A stretch of 64,000 bases of DNA from Aeromicrobium panaciterrae (GTDB lineage Bacteria > Actinomycetota > Actinomycetes > Propionibacteriales > Nocardioidaceae). The stretch spans positions 248,001 through 312,000 of the forward strand of contig NZ_JAVDWH010000001.1 in the NCBI RefSeq assembly GCF_031457275.1. The letters are read 5' to 3'. Every line of letters begins with the position of its first letter. The stretch's first letter is position 1. This document shows, piece by piece, positions 8,062 to 17,259 of the stretch. The notes beneath the pieces were generated by a model. The model was not told where the DNA came from, did not search any database, and worked only from the letters and a program-made list of their open reading frames with translations. The position numbers and the translations under genes are program-made.

Positions 8062-9138
8062 TCAGACCCGCTTCTGCCACACGCCTTCAGCGCCGATGGG
8101 GCGGAAGCCCAGGTCGATATTGACGCGCAGCATCGGCTCGTTCTCTTCGACGTTGAATGTCGTGATCTGCGGGGTGTCCGGCGCCTGCTCGAGCATCTTC
8201 TGCGCGTTGACGGCCTTGAGCAGCATGCCGAGTCGGTGACCGCGATGCGCTCGCAGCACGAGGGTGTCTTCCTGTACGGCAGGCTGGTTGTCCCCCTCCA
8301 GACGACCGAGCTCGGTGTGCGCGACGAGCGTGCCGGTCGGAACGTGTTCGGCAGCCGACGTGTAGATGATCCGGCCGCTGCCCTCCTGGCGATCGTCGTG
8401 TTCGCGTACGCGATCGGCATCCCAAACGTCGGCGATGACTTCCAGCCCACCGGACGGCTCATCCACGCTCATGGCGGTCGACAGTGCAGCCTTCTGCTCG
8501 AGCCACTTCTCGGGCGTACGGCCTGACCAGTGCACGATTCGATAGTCCGCGCCCGCCTTCTCCTGCGCCGCTCGGCGGTGTTCCTCGAGTGACGCAGCAG
8601 TGTTCGTCAGGTCAAGACTGCTGATGCGCGCCACCTGCTCGAGCCGATAGCCATGGTGGAGCAAGAACTGCACGCCCGGGTCGTTGGCAGGTACGTCGCC
8701 GAAGCCGGTCGACGGTACGACCCGCTCCCCACCGACCGACGACGTATGGATCGCCTCGGCCTGGAGGACGTGGCGACCGAGGTCTGCAGCCAGCCGTTCC
8801 TGGTACGCAAACAAAGCGGAACCGATCCCGCGACGACGATGTGACGGCAGCACGTCGGCCATGATCGACACGGCCGGCGCGTTCTCAGCGGTCAGCCAAC
8901 CCATCAGCCCACGCGCGATGATCCGACCACCGTCGCGAACGACAAAGTGGCGACGGCTCTTCTGCGAGCTACTAGTGAAGTGCGGGAAGATCGACTCCGG
9001 CGTGGCCGCGAGTGCGTCGGTCCCCAGGGTGTCGGTCTCCACCAGGTTGCGCATCTCGATCAGTTCTCGGAACTCGTCCCCCCCGGGACCAACGAGGCTG
9101 TCCGGAGGGATCAGCTCGTCGATGACGACATCAGTCAT
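8062..9138 (-). CDS. Double-domain GNAT N-acetyltransferase
   Basis: A 358-residue protein with two GNAT folds in tandem. The first (about 10-175) has the acetyl-CoA loop SHRRRGIGSALFAYQE; the second (about 200-355) has RAHRGHRLGMLLKAVNAQKM and ends with a typical GNAT tail around FNVEENEPMLRVNIDLGFRP. Mycothiol synthase has the same two-domain plan, but this is not clearly MshD; many actinobacterial paralogues exist. It is the third gene of a tight run with tadA and its associated gene: its ATG shares one base with the tadA stop (TAATG). Substrate unknown. Confidence 0.8.
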   Translation of the reverse strand: MTDVVIDELIPPDSLVGPGGDEFRELIEMRNLVETDTLGTDALAATPESIFPHFTSSSQKSRRHFVVRDGGRIIARGLMGWLTAENAPAVSIMADVLPSHRRRGIGSALFAYQERLAADLGRHVLQAEAIHTSSVGGERVVPSTGFGDVPANDPGVQFLLHHGYRLEQVARISSLDLTNTAASLEEHRRAAQEKAGADYRIVHWSGRTPEKWLEQKAALSTAMSVDEPSGGLEVIADVWDADRVREHDDRQEGSGRIIYTSAAEHVPTGTLVAHTELGRLEGDNQPAVQEDTLVLRAHRGHRLGMLLKAVNAQKMLEQAPDTPQITTFNVEENEPMLRVNIDLGFRPIGAEGVWQKRV

Positions 9139-9590
9139 TACGTACGGTGCCTCTCGAAGAATTGCCTGAGCAGGGTCGAGGACTCATCAGCGAGCACGCC
9201 ACTGACCACCTCAGGTCGGTGGTTGAGGCGACGATCGCGCACGACGTCCCACAACGACCCTACGGCTCCAGCCTTCTCGTCAAAAGCGCCGAAGACCAGC
9301 CGCTCGAGCCTCGACGCCACGATCGCGCCGGCACACATCGTGCACGGCTCCAGCGTCACCACGAGAGTGCAGCCTTCAAGCCGCCACTCACCCAGCGCCT
9401 CGGTGGCTTCGCGGATTGCAACGATCTCGGCGTGGCCCGTTGGGTCGGCATCACGCTCGCGGGTGTTGCGACCACGACCGATCACCAGTCCGTCGGCATC
9501 GATGACGATCGCGCCCACGGGCACGTCGTCGGAATCGGCAGCGGTCACAGCCAGGTCGAGCGCCTGCCGCATCAATGCGTCGAACATCAA
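9138..9590 (-). CDS. tadA: tRNA(adenine34) deaminase
   Basis: A 150-residue zinc deaminase with the TadA motifs HAEIVAIREA (Zn ligand and proton shuttle Glu) and PCTMCAGAI (two Zn cysteines). TadA converts A34 to inosine in tRNA-Arg(ACG), and that very tRNA gene is in this window at 33760-33832. It overlaps the upstream associated gene by four bases and the downstream GNAT gene by one base, so all three are co-translated. Length is normal for the family. Confidence 0.95.
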   Translation of the reverse strand: MMFDALMRQALDLAVTAADSDDVPVGAIVIDADGLVIGRGRNTRERDADPTGHAEIVAIREATEALGEWRLEGCTLVVTLEPCTMCAGAIVASRLERLVFGAFDEKAGAVGSLWDVVRDRRLNHRPEVVSGVLADESSTLLRQFFERHRT

Positions 9591-10054
9591 CCGATGATGG
9601 CGTCGAGCTTGTCGCCAAAGCCGAGACGGTCGGCGACATCGCGGAGGATGTCCTCGGGAAAGAGATCGTCGTCATCGCACAGCACGCTCAGTTCGAGGCC
9701 AGGCATGCCGAGATCGCTGAGAATGTCGAGATCGCCAACAGGCTGTGGATCGTTCGGGTCCTCGGGATCCGGCAGGTCGAGCAGGTCGGCAACGCCAACG
9801 GCCAACGGCCAGTCGGTCACGGCAGTCACGTCCGAGAGCAGCGCACGTACCTGCTCACCAGAACGCCGCAGGATCACGAAGAAGTCGTCGTCCATCGAGA
9901 CCAGCCCGAGTACGCCGACCTCTGACGGGAAGCGGGTGAGCGCCTCACTCAGTTCGTCAACGTCTTCGCCGATGGTCGCGTGCAGCTCGACGACCTGCCA
10001 CTCACCTTCGTCGCGGTAGGCGGCCACTGCGAAGTCGACATCGTCCTCAGCCAT
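9587..10054 (-). CDS. tRNA adenosine deaminase-associated protein
   Basis: A 155-residue acidic protein beginning MAEDDVDFAVAAYRDEGEW, with DDDFFVILRR near the middle and acidic patches (DLPDPEDPNDPQ, CDDDDLFPED). This matches the actinobacterial family named tRNA adenosine deaminase-associated protein, which sits directly upstream of tadA in many genomes. Molecular role unknown; adjacency suggests help in folding or substrate handling. Its last codons overlap the tadA start by four bases. Confidence 0.85.
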   Translation of the reverse strand: MAEDDVDFAVAAYRDEGEWQVVELHATIGEDVDELSEALTRFPSEVGVLGLVSMDDDFFVILRRSGEQVRALLSDVTAVTDWPLAVGVADLLDLPDPEDPNDPQPVGDLDILSDLGMPGLELSVLCDDDDLFPEDILRDVADRLGFGDKLDAIIG

Positions 10055-10161
10055 GGCACACCTCCTTGATCGAACTCAGTCTCGGCACGTCACGGGACCG
10101 CCTAACGGCGGCCTCTCTGTGATGGTGACAGACCCGAGCCTCATGTCGCTACTCTCGTCGC

Positions 10162-10803
10162 ATGCAGGTACACGTCGCCGATCACCCGCTCATCTCGCAC
10201 AAACTCACCAAGCTCCGCGACGAACGTACGGATTCTCCGACGTTCAGACGCCTCGCCGATGAGCTCGTGACGCTGCTCGCGTACGAGGCCACTCGCGACG
10301 TGCGCGTGTCCCCGGTTGACGTCAAAACGCCCGTGGCGGTCGCCAAGGGCGTACGACTCACCGACCCGCGACCCTTGGTCGTACCGATCCTCCGTGCAGG
10401 CCTCGGAATGCTCGAGGGCATGCAGCGACTTCTGCCCACAGCCGAGGTCGGCTTCCTCGGCATGGTGCGCAATGAGGAGACGCTGGAAGCGGTCACGTAC
10501 GCCGAGCGGCTGCCCGACGACCTGACGGGGCGTCAGTGTTACGTGCTCGACCCGATGCTCGCCACCGGCGGCTCACTCGCCACGGCCATCGACTTCCTGG
10601 TGAAACGCGGCGCCAACCACATCACCGCGATCACGCTCCTTGCGGCGCCCGAAGGCATCGCCCGCATGGAGAAGGAGCTCGAGAACATCAACGTGCCGGT
10701 CAACTTGGTGACGGCAGGGCTCGACGAAAAGCTCAACGAGCTGGGCTACATCGTTCCCGGTCTAGGAGACGCCGGAGATCGCCTGTACGGCGTTGTCGAC
10801 TAA
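10162..10803 (+). CDS. upp: Uracil phosphoribosyltransferase
   Basis: A 213-residue type I phosphoribosyltransferase. The PRPP-binding motif appears as [18 protein letters not shown], preceded by [15 protein letters not shown], and the C-terminal uracil-binding region as [15 protein letters not shown]. It makes UMP from uracil and PRPP in pyrimidine salvage. There is no obvious Shine-Dalgarno, and a TACTCT-like -10 lies seven bases before the ATG, so the message may be leaderless. Its stop overlaps the end of a small minus-strand gene by three bases. Confidence 0.95.
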   Translation: MQVHVADHPLISHKLTKLRDERTDSPTFRRLADELVTLLAYEATRDVRVSPVDVKTPVAVAKGVRLTDPRPLVVPILRAGLGMLEGMQRLLPTAEVGFLGMVRNEETLEAVTYAERLPDDLTGRQCYVLDPMLATGGSLATAIDFLVKRGANHITAITLLAAPEGIARMEKELENINVPVNLVTAGLDEKLNELGYIVPGLGDAGDRLYGVVD

Positions 10804-10931
10804 CCGAGAACGTCGGTGTTGAAGATTCCGTACATGATGCCGACCACCACGATGGCCAGCACCAGAAAGATCAGCGCCTTGTTACCCGTGTCGTCGTCAT
10901 TGTTCGGGCGGTCATACTCGGGCTTGTCCAT
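10800..10931 (-). CDS. Small single-pass membrane protein behind pntB (43 aa)
   Basis: An ORF of 43 residues with a charged N-terminus ([18 protein letters not shown]) and one transmembrane helix ([19 protein letters not shown]). It starts 22 bases after the pntB stop, in the same direction, so it fits as third gene of the pntA-pntB operon. It ends inside the stop of the convergent upp gene. The clean acidic-soluble plus hydrophobic layout argues that it is real. No family recognised; it may be an accessory subunit of the transhydrogenase or an independent small membrane protein. Confidence 0.6.
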   Translation of the reverse strand: MDKPEYDRPNNDDDTGNKALIFLVLAIVVVGIMYGIFNTDVLG

Positions 10932-10953
10932 GGACTAACGATCCCACACGCAT

Positions 10954-12342
10954 TCACAACGCGCGGATGATCTCCTCGACCTTGTCCTTCGCGTCGCCGA
11001 ACAGCATTTGGCTGTTGTCTCGGAAGAACAGCGGGTTCTGTACGCCGGCGTAGCCAGTCGCCATCGATCGCTTGAACACCACGACGTCGGTGGCTTCCCA
11101 GACGTGGAGGACCGGCATACCCGCAATCGGGCTGGTCGGATCTTCCGCGGCTGCGGGGTTGACCGTGTCGTTGGCGCCGATCACCAGGACCACGGAGGTG
11201 CTGGAGAAGTCGTCGTTGATCTCGTCCATCTCGAGAACGATGTCGTACGGGACCTTGGCTTCCGCGAGCAGCACGTTCATGTGGCCAGGCAGGCGACCCG
11301 CGACGGGGTGGATGCCGAAGCGCACCTCGATGTTGCGCTCACGGAGCTTGCGGACCAAATCAGCGACGGGGTACTGCGCCTGTGCGACAGCCATGCCATA
11401 GCCGGGCGTGATGATCACGGAGCTGGCGTTCTTGAGCAGCTCGGCGGTGTCCTCGGCGCTGACCTCGCGGTGATCGCCGTAGTCGGTGTCATCGTCCGAG
11501 GCCGCTTCGATGCCGAAGCCACCCGCGATGACGGAGATGAACGAGCGGTTCATCGCCTGGCACATGATGTAAGAGAGGTACGCACCCGACGAGCCCACGA
11601 GGGCTCCGGTGACGATCAATGCGTCGTTGTCGAGCAGGAAGCCCGATGCCGCTGCGGCCCAACCCGAGTAGGAGTTGAGCATCGATACGACGACCGGCAT
11701 GTCGCCGCCGCCGATCGAGGCGACGAGGTGCCAACCGAGCAGCAGCGCGACGACGGTGACGGCGATCAACAGGCCAAGGCTCGGCGTGATGACGAACCAG
11801 ACCGTGAGCGCAAAGAAAGCACCCAGTGCGCCGAGGTTGATGACGTTCTTGCCCGGCAGCACCAGCGGTGCCGACGAGATACGTGCCGAAAGCTTGAGGA
11901 ACGCGACGATCGACCCGGTGAACGTGACCGCACCGATGAAGACGCCGATGAAGACCTCAGCGTTGTGGATGTCCTCGAGCGACTGGAGCGCGAACTTGTG
12001 GTGCTCCAGGTAGCCGTTCCAACCGACCAGCACGGCCGCGAGACCCACGAAGGAGTGCAGCAGGGCGATCAGTTCGGGCATACCGGTCATCTCAACGACG
12101 CGTGCACGCCACAGACCGATAGCGCCACCAATCACGACGGCTGCGATTAGTAGCGCGATCGTGCTGCCGTCACCGATGTCAGCAACGACCACGAAGGTTG
12201 CAGTGAGCGCGATAGCCATACCGGCGATGCCGTAAACGACGCCCTGGCGTGAGGACTCGTGCTTGGACAGCCCGGCGAGGCTGAAGATGAAAAGAAGTGC
12301 CGCGACGATGTACGCAGCTGTGGCGATGCTCTGGGAATCCAT
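10954..12342 (-). CDS. pntB: NAD(P) transhydrogenase subunit beta
   Basis: A 462-residue membrane protein. The N-terminal two thirds hold about eight to nine hydrophobic helices. The C-terminal part is the NADP-binding domain III with [36 protein letters not shown] and [14 protein letters not shown]. With PntA it couples proton entry to NADPH formation from NADH. It follows pntA with five bases between stop and ATG. NADPH supply fits the many reductases nearby but no direct link is visible. Confidence 0.95.
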   Translation of the reverse strand: MDSQSIATAAYIVAALLFIFSLAGLSKHESSRQGVVYGIAGMAIALTATFVVVADIGDGSTIALLIAAVVIGGAIGLWRARVVEMTGMPELIALLHSFVGLAAVLVGWNGYLEHHKFALQSLEDIHNAEVFIGVFIGAVTFTGSIVAFLKLSARISSAPLVLPGKNVINLGALGAFFALTVWFVITPSLGLLIAVTVVALLLGWHLVASIGGGDMPVVVSMLNSYSGWAAAASGFLLDNDALIVTGALVGSSGAYLSYIMCQAMNRSFISVIAGGFGIEAASDDDTDYGDHREVSAEDTAELLKNASSVIITPGYGMAVAQAQYPVADLVRKLRERNIEVRFGIHPVAGRLPGHMNVLLAEAKVPYDIVLEMDEINDDFSSTSVVLVIGANDTVNPAAAEDPTSPIAGMPVLHVWEATDVVVFKRSMATGYAGVQNPLFFRDNSQMLFGDAKDKVEEIIRAL

Positions 12343-12347
12343 ACCGA

Positions 12348-13871
12348 TCAGCCCTTCGAAAACATGCTGAGCATGCGTCGGGTCACGGCGAATCCACCGA
12401 AGACGTTGATGCTGGCGAGAAGGATCGCCACGAACGAGAGCACCTGAATGGTGGTGTCATCGTCGGCGATCTGGAGCATGGCTCCGACGACGATGATGCC
12501 GGAGATCGCGTTGGTCACCGACATCAGCGGCGTGTGCAGCGCGTGGTGCACCTTGCCGATCACGTAGTAGCCGATCACGATCGCCAGCACGAGCACGGTG
12601 AAGTGCTGCGGCAGCGGTTCAGGCGCGTAGGCGTTGACGAGGAACAGCGCGAGGACACCGAGGCCCACCAGCGTGAACTTGCGCGCAGGCGATGCGACCT
12701 TTTTGGGTGCCACTGCGACAGGCTCAGCGACCTTGGCAGCGGCTGGTGCAGCCGAGACCTGGATCTCCGGCGGCGGCCAGGTCTTCTCGCCATCGCGTAC
12801 GACGGTGATGCCTCGCTGTACGACGTCCTCGAAGTCCAGGACGATCTGGCCGTCCTTGCCCGGGGTCAGCAGCTTCATCAGGTTGACCAGGTTGGTGCCG
12901 TAGAGCTGCGACGCCTGAGTTGGGAGGCGACCCGGCAGATCGGTGTAGCCGATGATCGTCACGCCGTTGTCGGTGACGATGGCCTCGCCGGGAACAGTGC
13001 CCTCGACGTTGCCGCCCTGGGTTGCCGCCATATCCACGATGACGCTGCCCGGCTTCATGCTCGCCACATCTGCAGCGGTCAGGAGTCGGGGTGCGGGACG
13101 GCCGGGGATAAGCGCGGTCGTGACGATGATGTCGACGTCGGCGGCCTGCTCCGAGTAGATCTCGGCGGCCCGCTTGTCGTACGCCTCGGATGTCGCCTTG
13201 GCGTATCCGTCAGTGCTCTGCTCGGTCTCGACATCGACGGGGATGTACTCGCCGCCGATCGATGCGACCTGGTCAGCGACCTCAGCACGCGGGTCAGTCG
13301 CTCGTACGATCGCGCCCAGGCTGCTGGCCGTACCGATCGCAGCAAGGCCGGCGACGCCGACACCCGCGACGAGAACCTTGGCCGGTGGGACCTTGCCGGC
13401 GGCGGTGATCTGGCCGGTGAAGAACCGGCCGAAGACATTGGCGGCTTCGATGACCGCGCGGTAGCCCGCAATGTTGGCCATCGAGCTCAGCACATCGAGC
13501 GACTGGGCACGCGAGATGCGCGGCACGGCATCCATCGCCAGTACCGTGATCGGCTTCGTGGCGAGCTCGTCGACCAGCTCAGGCTTGAGCGCCGGGCTGA
13601 TCAAGCTGACGAGAGTCGCGCCATCGACAAGCTTGGCGATCTCCTGGCTGCTCGGCGCGTTGACCTTGAACACGATCTCGCTGCCCCACGCATCACCGAT
13701 CGTCGCGCCAGCCTCGGCGTACGCGTCATCGGTGAAGCTGGCTGCCTCGCCAGCGCCGGACTCGACGACAACGTCGTATCCGAGGCCAATCAGCTTGCCA
13801 ACAGTTTCGGGGGTCGCAGCGACCCGGGTCTCACCTGCGGCCGACTCAGCGACCACTCCCACGACACTCAT
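12348..13871 (-). CDS. pntA: NAD(P) transhydrogenase subunit alpha (single polypeptide)
   Basis: About 507 residues from the ATG at 13871 ([22 protein letters not shown]). A longer reading frame upstream adds 14 residues without family resemblance. Residues 1-370 are the NAD-binding domain I ([16 protein letters not shown] and the [12 protein letters not shown] loop), followed by an Ala/Pro/Lys linker and four membrane helices at the C-terminus. The subunit is not split, unlike the pntAA/pntAB arrangement of some bacteria. It is divergent from the SDR gene at 13984, with two palindromes between them. Confidence 0.95.
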   Translation of the reverse strand: MSVVGVVAESAAGETRVAATPETVGKLIGLGYDVVVESGAGEAASFTDDAYAEAGATIGDAWGSEIVFKVNAPSSQEIAKLVDGATLVSLISPALKPELVDELATKPITVLAMDAVPRISRAQSLDVLSSMANIAGYRAVIEAANVFGRFFTGQITAAGKVPPAKVLVAGVGVAGLAAIGTASSLGAIVRATDPRAEVADQVASIGGEYIPVDVETEQSTDGYAKATSEAYDKRAAEIYSEQAADVDIIVTTALIPGRPAPRLLTAADVASMKPGSVIVDMAATQGGNVEGTVPGEAIVTDNGVTIIGYTDLPGRLPTQASQLYGTNLVNLMKLLTPGKDGQIVLDFEDVVQRGITVVRDGEKTWPPPEIQVSAAPAAAKVAEPVAVAPKKVASPARKFTLVGLGVLALFLVNAYAPEPLPQHFTVLVLAIVIGYYVIGKVHHALHTPLMSVTNAISGIIVVGAMLQIADDDTTIQVLSFVAILLASINVFGGFAVTRRMLSMFSKG

Positions 13872-13911
13872 TCGGCAGAACCTATCGGTCGAGCGGCGGG
13901 CCGACCACCCC

Positions 13912-13929
13912 ATGAGACAGGTGTCTCAT
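13912..13929. promoter_or_regulatory. Perfect palindrome between pntA and SDR (ATGAGACA-gg-TGTCTCAT)
   Basis: Eight-base perfect arms with a 2-base centre, 41 bases upstream of the pntA ATG and 55 bases upstream of the SDR ATG. The size and symmetry are those of a TetR-family operator. It could control either or both genes. Confidence 0.5.
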
Positions 13930-13961
13930 TTCTGGGCGCTCGGTTTCCTTCCGCAATTCAG

Positions 13962-13974
13962 ATACCGACGGTAT
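13962..13974. promoter_or_regulatory. Perfect palindrome before the SDR gene (ATACCGACGGTAT)
   Basis: Six-base perfect arms around one A, nine bases upstream of the SDR ATG at 13984. A repressor bound here would overlap the ribosome binding region and possibly the -10 (TATGTT follows directly). It is distinct in sequence from the palindrome at 13912, so two regulators may act. Confidence 0.45.
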
Positions 13975-13983
13975 GTTAATCGG

Positions 13984-14865
13984 ATGACCCAGACATTCAA
14001 TGGCAAGGTCGCTCTGATCACCGGCGCCGCACGCGGAATCGGTGCCGGCGTATCCCGCGGCTTCGTCGCTAAGGGCGGCAAAGTCGCCCTCCTCGGGCTC
14101 GAGCCCGAGCTCCTCACGGAGCTCTCCGAAGAGCTCGGCGAGTCGGCCGCCTGGTGGGAAGCCGATGTACGCGACAGCGAAGCGATGAAGACCGCCATCG
14201 ATGCCGCGGCCAAACACTTCGGACAGATCGACTTCGTGCTCGCCAACGCAGGCATCGCCTCGTACGGCACCGTCCGTCAGATCTCAGACGATGCCTTCGA
14301 GCGCGTGGTCGACATCAACATCAACGGCGTGTTCCGCACTCTCAAGTACGCGACGCCGTACCTCGAGAAGACCGACGGCTACGCGTTGGTCGTCGCATCT
14401 CAGGCATCGTTCGCCGCGCTCGCGGGCCTCGCGTCCTACAACGCCAGCAAGGCTGGCGCCGAGATGCTGGCCATCGCCTACAAGCAGGAAGTCGCGCACC
14501 TCGGCATCGGCGTCGGCGTGTGCCACCCGTCGTGGGTCGACACCGACATTGTCCGCGTTGCCGAAGCCGACCTGCCGACGTTCAAGGCTGTCCGCAAGAA
14601 GCTGCCCTGGCCATCCAACGCGACCACCAGCATCGAGGACTGCATCGACCTGATCCTCAAGGGCTTCGAGAAGCGCAAGGCGCGCGTCTACGTCAAGAAG
14701 TCAGTGCTGGTCTCCAACTGGACCAAGCCGCTGATGAACTCCCCCTTGGCTTGGCCGCTCGTACGCAAGATTGCCGCCGGCGCCGTACCGCAGATGGAGA
14801 AAGAGGTCGACGCTCTCGGCCGCTTCCACCATTCGCATACGCCAGTGACGAAGCCAGCGGAGTAG
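13984..14865 (+). CDS. SDR family oxidoreductase, long C-terminal extension
   Basis: 293 residues from the ATG at 13984 (MTQTFNGKVALITGAARGIG). TGAARGIG is the cofactor motif, NAGIA follows, the catalytic serine is in VVASQAS and the YxxxK in YNASK. It differs from the SDR at 179-979 by a 50-residue tail rich in basic and hydrophobic residues (KKSVLVSNWTKPLMNSPLAW), which may touch the membrane. Such SDRs often act on lipids. It is divergent from pntAB, an NADPH-generating system, and may share control with it through the palindromes at 13912 and 13962. Confidence 0.9.
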   Translation: MTQTFNGKVALITGAARGIGAGVSRGFVAKGGKVALLGLEPELLTELSEELGESAAWWEADVRDSEAMKTAIDAAAKHFGQIDFVLANAGIASYGTVRQISDDAFERVVDININGVFRTLKYATPYLEKTDGYALVVASQASFAALAGLASYNASKAGAEMLAIAYKQEVAHLGIGVGVCHPSWVDTDIVRVAEADLPTFKAVRKKLPWPSNATTSIEDCIDLILKGFEKRKARVYVKKSVLVSNWTKPLMNSPLAWPLVRKIAAGAVPQMEKEVDALGRFHHSHTPVTKPAE

Positions 14866-15516
14866 CTAGACCGTTTGTACGGAGGCCGCCAGGGAGACCA
14901 TGTGACCCAGGCGGGCAACTTCGGACGCGAGGAATTCCGGTCCACCGTGGCGTCCGACCACGAGTACGAAGCGGTGACCCTTGCGGTCCTTGGCAGGAGA
15001 CGCGGCGAGCACTGTTGAGTCCCAGGCGTCGATCTCCGGCAGGATCTTGGCGCTGCGAATCGACAGCCAAGCTTCGGCGTCGGGCACGAGCTTGGGAGCC
15101 GTCGACGACTTCGACATTACCGCGACCTGGCCGTCGACCTTGTGCAGAGCCATCGCCCAGTCCGTACGGAACGTCGCCGGAATGACGTTGACCAGCTCGG
15201 CGATCGCGTTCTCGGGATCCGCCGTGAACCGCTCAACGGCTTCGAGGTCCATGCTCAGGTTCGCGCCAGCGTTGTAGCGGGAGATCCAGTGCACCCGTAC
15301 GCCATCGAGCTTGTGGCACGCGGTGATCAGCGCATCCGGCATCAGCCGAGGGGGCAGTTCGAGCAGCACGTCATCGACGACGCGACCGCTCGACTGACGC
15401 TCGACGATCTCGATCGCTTCGATGTCGGCACCCGCACCACCGAGCGCAGTTGCGAGCGCGCCGAGCGATCCGGGCACGTCCGGAAGCTCAACACGCAGCA
15501 GGAATGCCATGTTCAC
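14866..15516 (-). CDS. ACT-domain protein
   Basis: A 216-residue protein whose first 75 residues form an ACT domain (FLLRVELPDVPGSLGALATA...ADIEAIEIVERQSSG), the small-molecule sensing fold. The rest (about 90-216) is a second region found in actinobacterial ACT proteins, with no catalytic motif that I recognise. Start is the GTG at 15516 or the ATG two codons later. It is convergent with and directly abuts the SDR gene, and divergent from the DUF3817 gene. Ligand, possibly an amino acid, unknown. Confidence 0.75.
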   Translation of the reverse strand: MNMAFLLRVELPDVPGSLGALATALGGAGADIEAIEIVERQSSGRVVDDVLLELPPRLMPDALITACHKLDGVRVHWISRYNAGANLSMDLEAVERFTADPENAIAELVNVIPATFRTDWAMALHKVDGQVAVMSKSSTAPKLVPDAEAWLSIRSAKILPEIDAWDSTVLAASPAKDRKGHRFVLVVGRHGGPEFLASEVARLGHMVSLAASVQTV

Positions 15517-15566
15517 ATTGTCCCCGCCTCATATTGCGATCTGGTTACGCGGGTACCGTGGCCGCC

Positions 15567-15905
15567 GTGAACACCCGAACTGCATTCCGAACCGTCGCCA
15601 TCGCCGAAGCCATCTCGTGGGCTCTGCTGCTCTCAGCCATGTTCTGCAAGTACGTGCTCGAGTCCGAGCCCTTCGGACTGCGTGAAGGTGGCGTTCCCGT
15701 CGCCGGCATGACGCACGGAGTCATCTTCGTTGCGTACGTCCTCACGACCCTCGTCGCTCGCCGATCCTTCAGCTGGAGCCACAAGACGACGCTGCTCGCC
15801 CTGGCGGCAAGCATCCCGCCGTTCTTCACGTATGTCTTCGAGGTCGTCGCCGACCGTCGTGGACTGCTCGGTCAGTCTGCGCGAATATTGGACGGCGTCG
15901 CCTGA
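15567..15905 (+). CDS. DUF3817 small membrane protein
   Basis: A 112-residue protein from the GTG at 15567. Three hydrophobic helices are visible (AEAISWALLLSAMFCKYVL, MTHGVIFVAYVLTTLVA, TLLALAASIPPFFTYVFEV). The pattern, with an early Glu-Ala-Ile-Ser and the GMTHG loop, matches the actinobacterial DUF3817 family. Function unknown. It precedes gabT by 19 bases and could be co-transcribed with it. Confidence 0.8.
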   Translation: MNTRTAFRTVAIAEAISWALLLSAMFCKYVLESEPFGLREGGVPVAGMTHGVIFVAYVLTTLVARRSFSWSHKTTLLALAASIPPFFTYVFEVVADRRGLLGQSARILDGVA

Positions 15906-15924
15906 CCAGAGCGAGAATCGACGC

Positions 15925-17256
15925 ATGTCAGCCTCGCTCGAGCAACGCCGCAACCTCGTCAGTGCTGTCCCTGGCCCCAAGTCGGTCGAACTGATGGCGC
16001 GCAAGCAGTCCGCGGTCGCCCGAGGCGTCGGCACGACAATGCCTGTCTTCGCCGCTGAGGCTGGCGGCGGGATCGTGAAGGACGTCGACGGCAACTCCTT
16101 CATCGATCTCGGCTCCGGCATCGCCGTCACCACAGTGGGCAACAGCGCACCTCGCGTCGTTGATGCCGTGCGCGAGCAGGTCGAAGCATTCACGCACACG
16201 TGCTTCATGATCACCCCGTACGAGGGCTACGTCGCCGTGGCGGAGGCGCTCAACAGGCTGACCCCTGGCGACCACGACAAGCGGACTGCACTGTTCAACT
16301 CAGGTGCCGAGGCGGTCGAGAACGCCATCAAGATCGCCCGCGCACACACCAAGAAGCAGGCCGTCGTGGCGTTCGACCACGCCTATCACGGGCGCACGAA
16401 CCTGACGATGGCGTTGACCGCAAAGTCGATGCCCTACAAGAGCGGATTCGGACCGTTCGCACCCGAGGTCTACCGGGCGCCGCTGTCCTACCCGTACCGC
16501 GATGACAAGAATGTCGACGGCACCACCGCCGCCCGCCGTGCGATCACGTACATCGAGAAGCAGGTAGGCGCCGACAACCTTGCCGCCATCGTGATCGAGC
16601 CGATCCAAGGCGAAGGCGGCTTCATCGTCCCCGCTGAGGGATTCCTTGCAGGTCTGCAGGAATGGAGCACCGCCAACAACGTGGTGTTCATCGCCGACGA
16701 GGTGCAGAGTGGATTCGCGCGTACGGGTGCGATGTTCGCCTGCGAGCACGACGACGTCGTACCCGACCTGATCGTCACGGCCAAGGGCATCGCCGGCGGA
16801 TTGCCACTCTCGGCCGTCACCGGTCGCTCCGAGATGATGGACGCCGCCCACGTGTCCGGTCTCGGCGGAACGTACGGCGGCAATCCCATCGCCTGCGCAG
16901 CCGCCCTTGCGACGATCGAGACCATCGAGGCCGAGGGACTGGTCGAACGAGCTCGTCAGATCGAGCAGCTCATGCTCGGCAAGCTGCACCGGCTCCAAGC
17001 CGATGACGACCGCCTCGGAGACGTACGCGGGCGCGGTGCCATGATCGCGGTCGAGATCGTCAAGAGTGGAACCGACGAACCCGATCCGGCGTTGACCAGC
17101 ACCATCGCCACGGCCGCTCACCAAGCCGGAGTCATCGTGCTCACCTGCGGGACATACGGCAACGTGGTGCGATTCCTGCCGCCGCTCTCGATCAGCGATG
17201 AGCTGCTGACCGAGGGCCTCGACGTCGTCGCTGCGGCGTTCGAGGCCGCTCGCTAG
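15925..17256 (+). CDS. gabT: 4-aminobutyrate--2-oxoglutarate transaminase
   Basis: 443 residues from the ATG at 15925 (MSASLEQRRNLVSAVPGPKS). It is a class III PLP aminotransferase: the PLP-contacting strand is VVFIADEVQSGFARTG and the Schiff-base lysine is in TAKGIAGG. The EPIQGEGGF segment is typical of GabT. It moves the amino group of GABA to 2-oxoglutarate, giving succinate semialdehyde, the substrate of the gabD product encoded convergently three bases away. A GABA/polyamine importer follows in the same cluster. Confidence 0.93.
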   Translation: MSASLEQRRNLVSAVPGPKSVELMARKQSAVARGVGTTMPVFAAEAGGGIVKDVDGNSFIDLGSGIAVTTVGNSAPRVVDAVREQVEAFTHTCFMITPYEGYVAVAEALNRLTPGDHDKRTALFNSGAEAVENAIKIARAHTKKQAVVAFDHAYHGRTNLTMALTAKSMPYKSGFGPFAPEVYRAPLSYPYRDDKNVDGTTAARRAITYIEKQVGADNLAAIVIEPIQGEGGFIVPAEGFLAGLQEWSTANNVVFIADEVQSGFARTGAMFACEHDDVVPDLIVTAKGIAGGLPLSAVTGRSEMMDAAHVSGLGGTYGGNPIACAAALATIETIEAEGLVERARQIEQLMLGKLHRLQADDDRLGDVRGRGAMIAVEIVKSGTDEPDPALTSTIATAAHQAGVIVLTCGTYGNVVRFLPPLSISDELLTEGLDVVAAAFEAAR

Positions 17257-17259
17257 GCA

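Noticed and set aside
12297..13979. 560-residue open frame on the plus strand across pntA
   Set aside because: Asp/Arg/His-rich antisense translation of pntA; no motifs.
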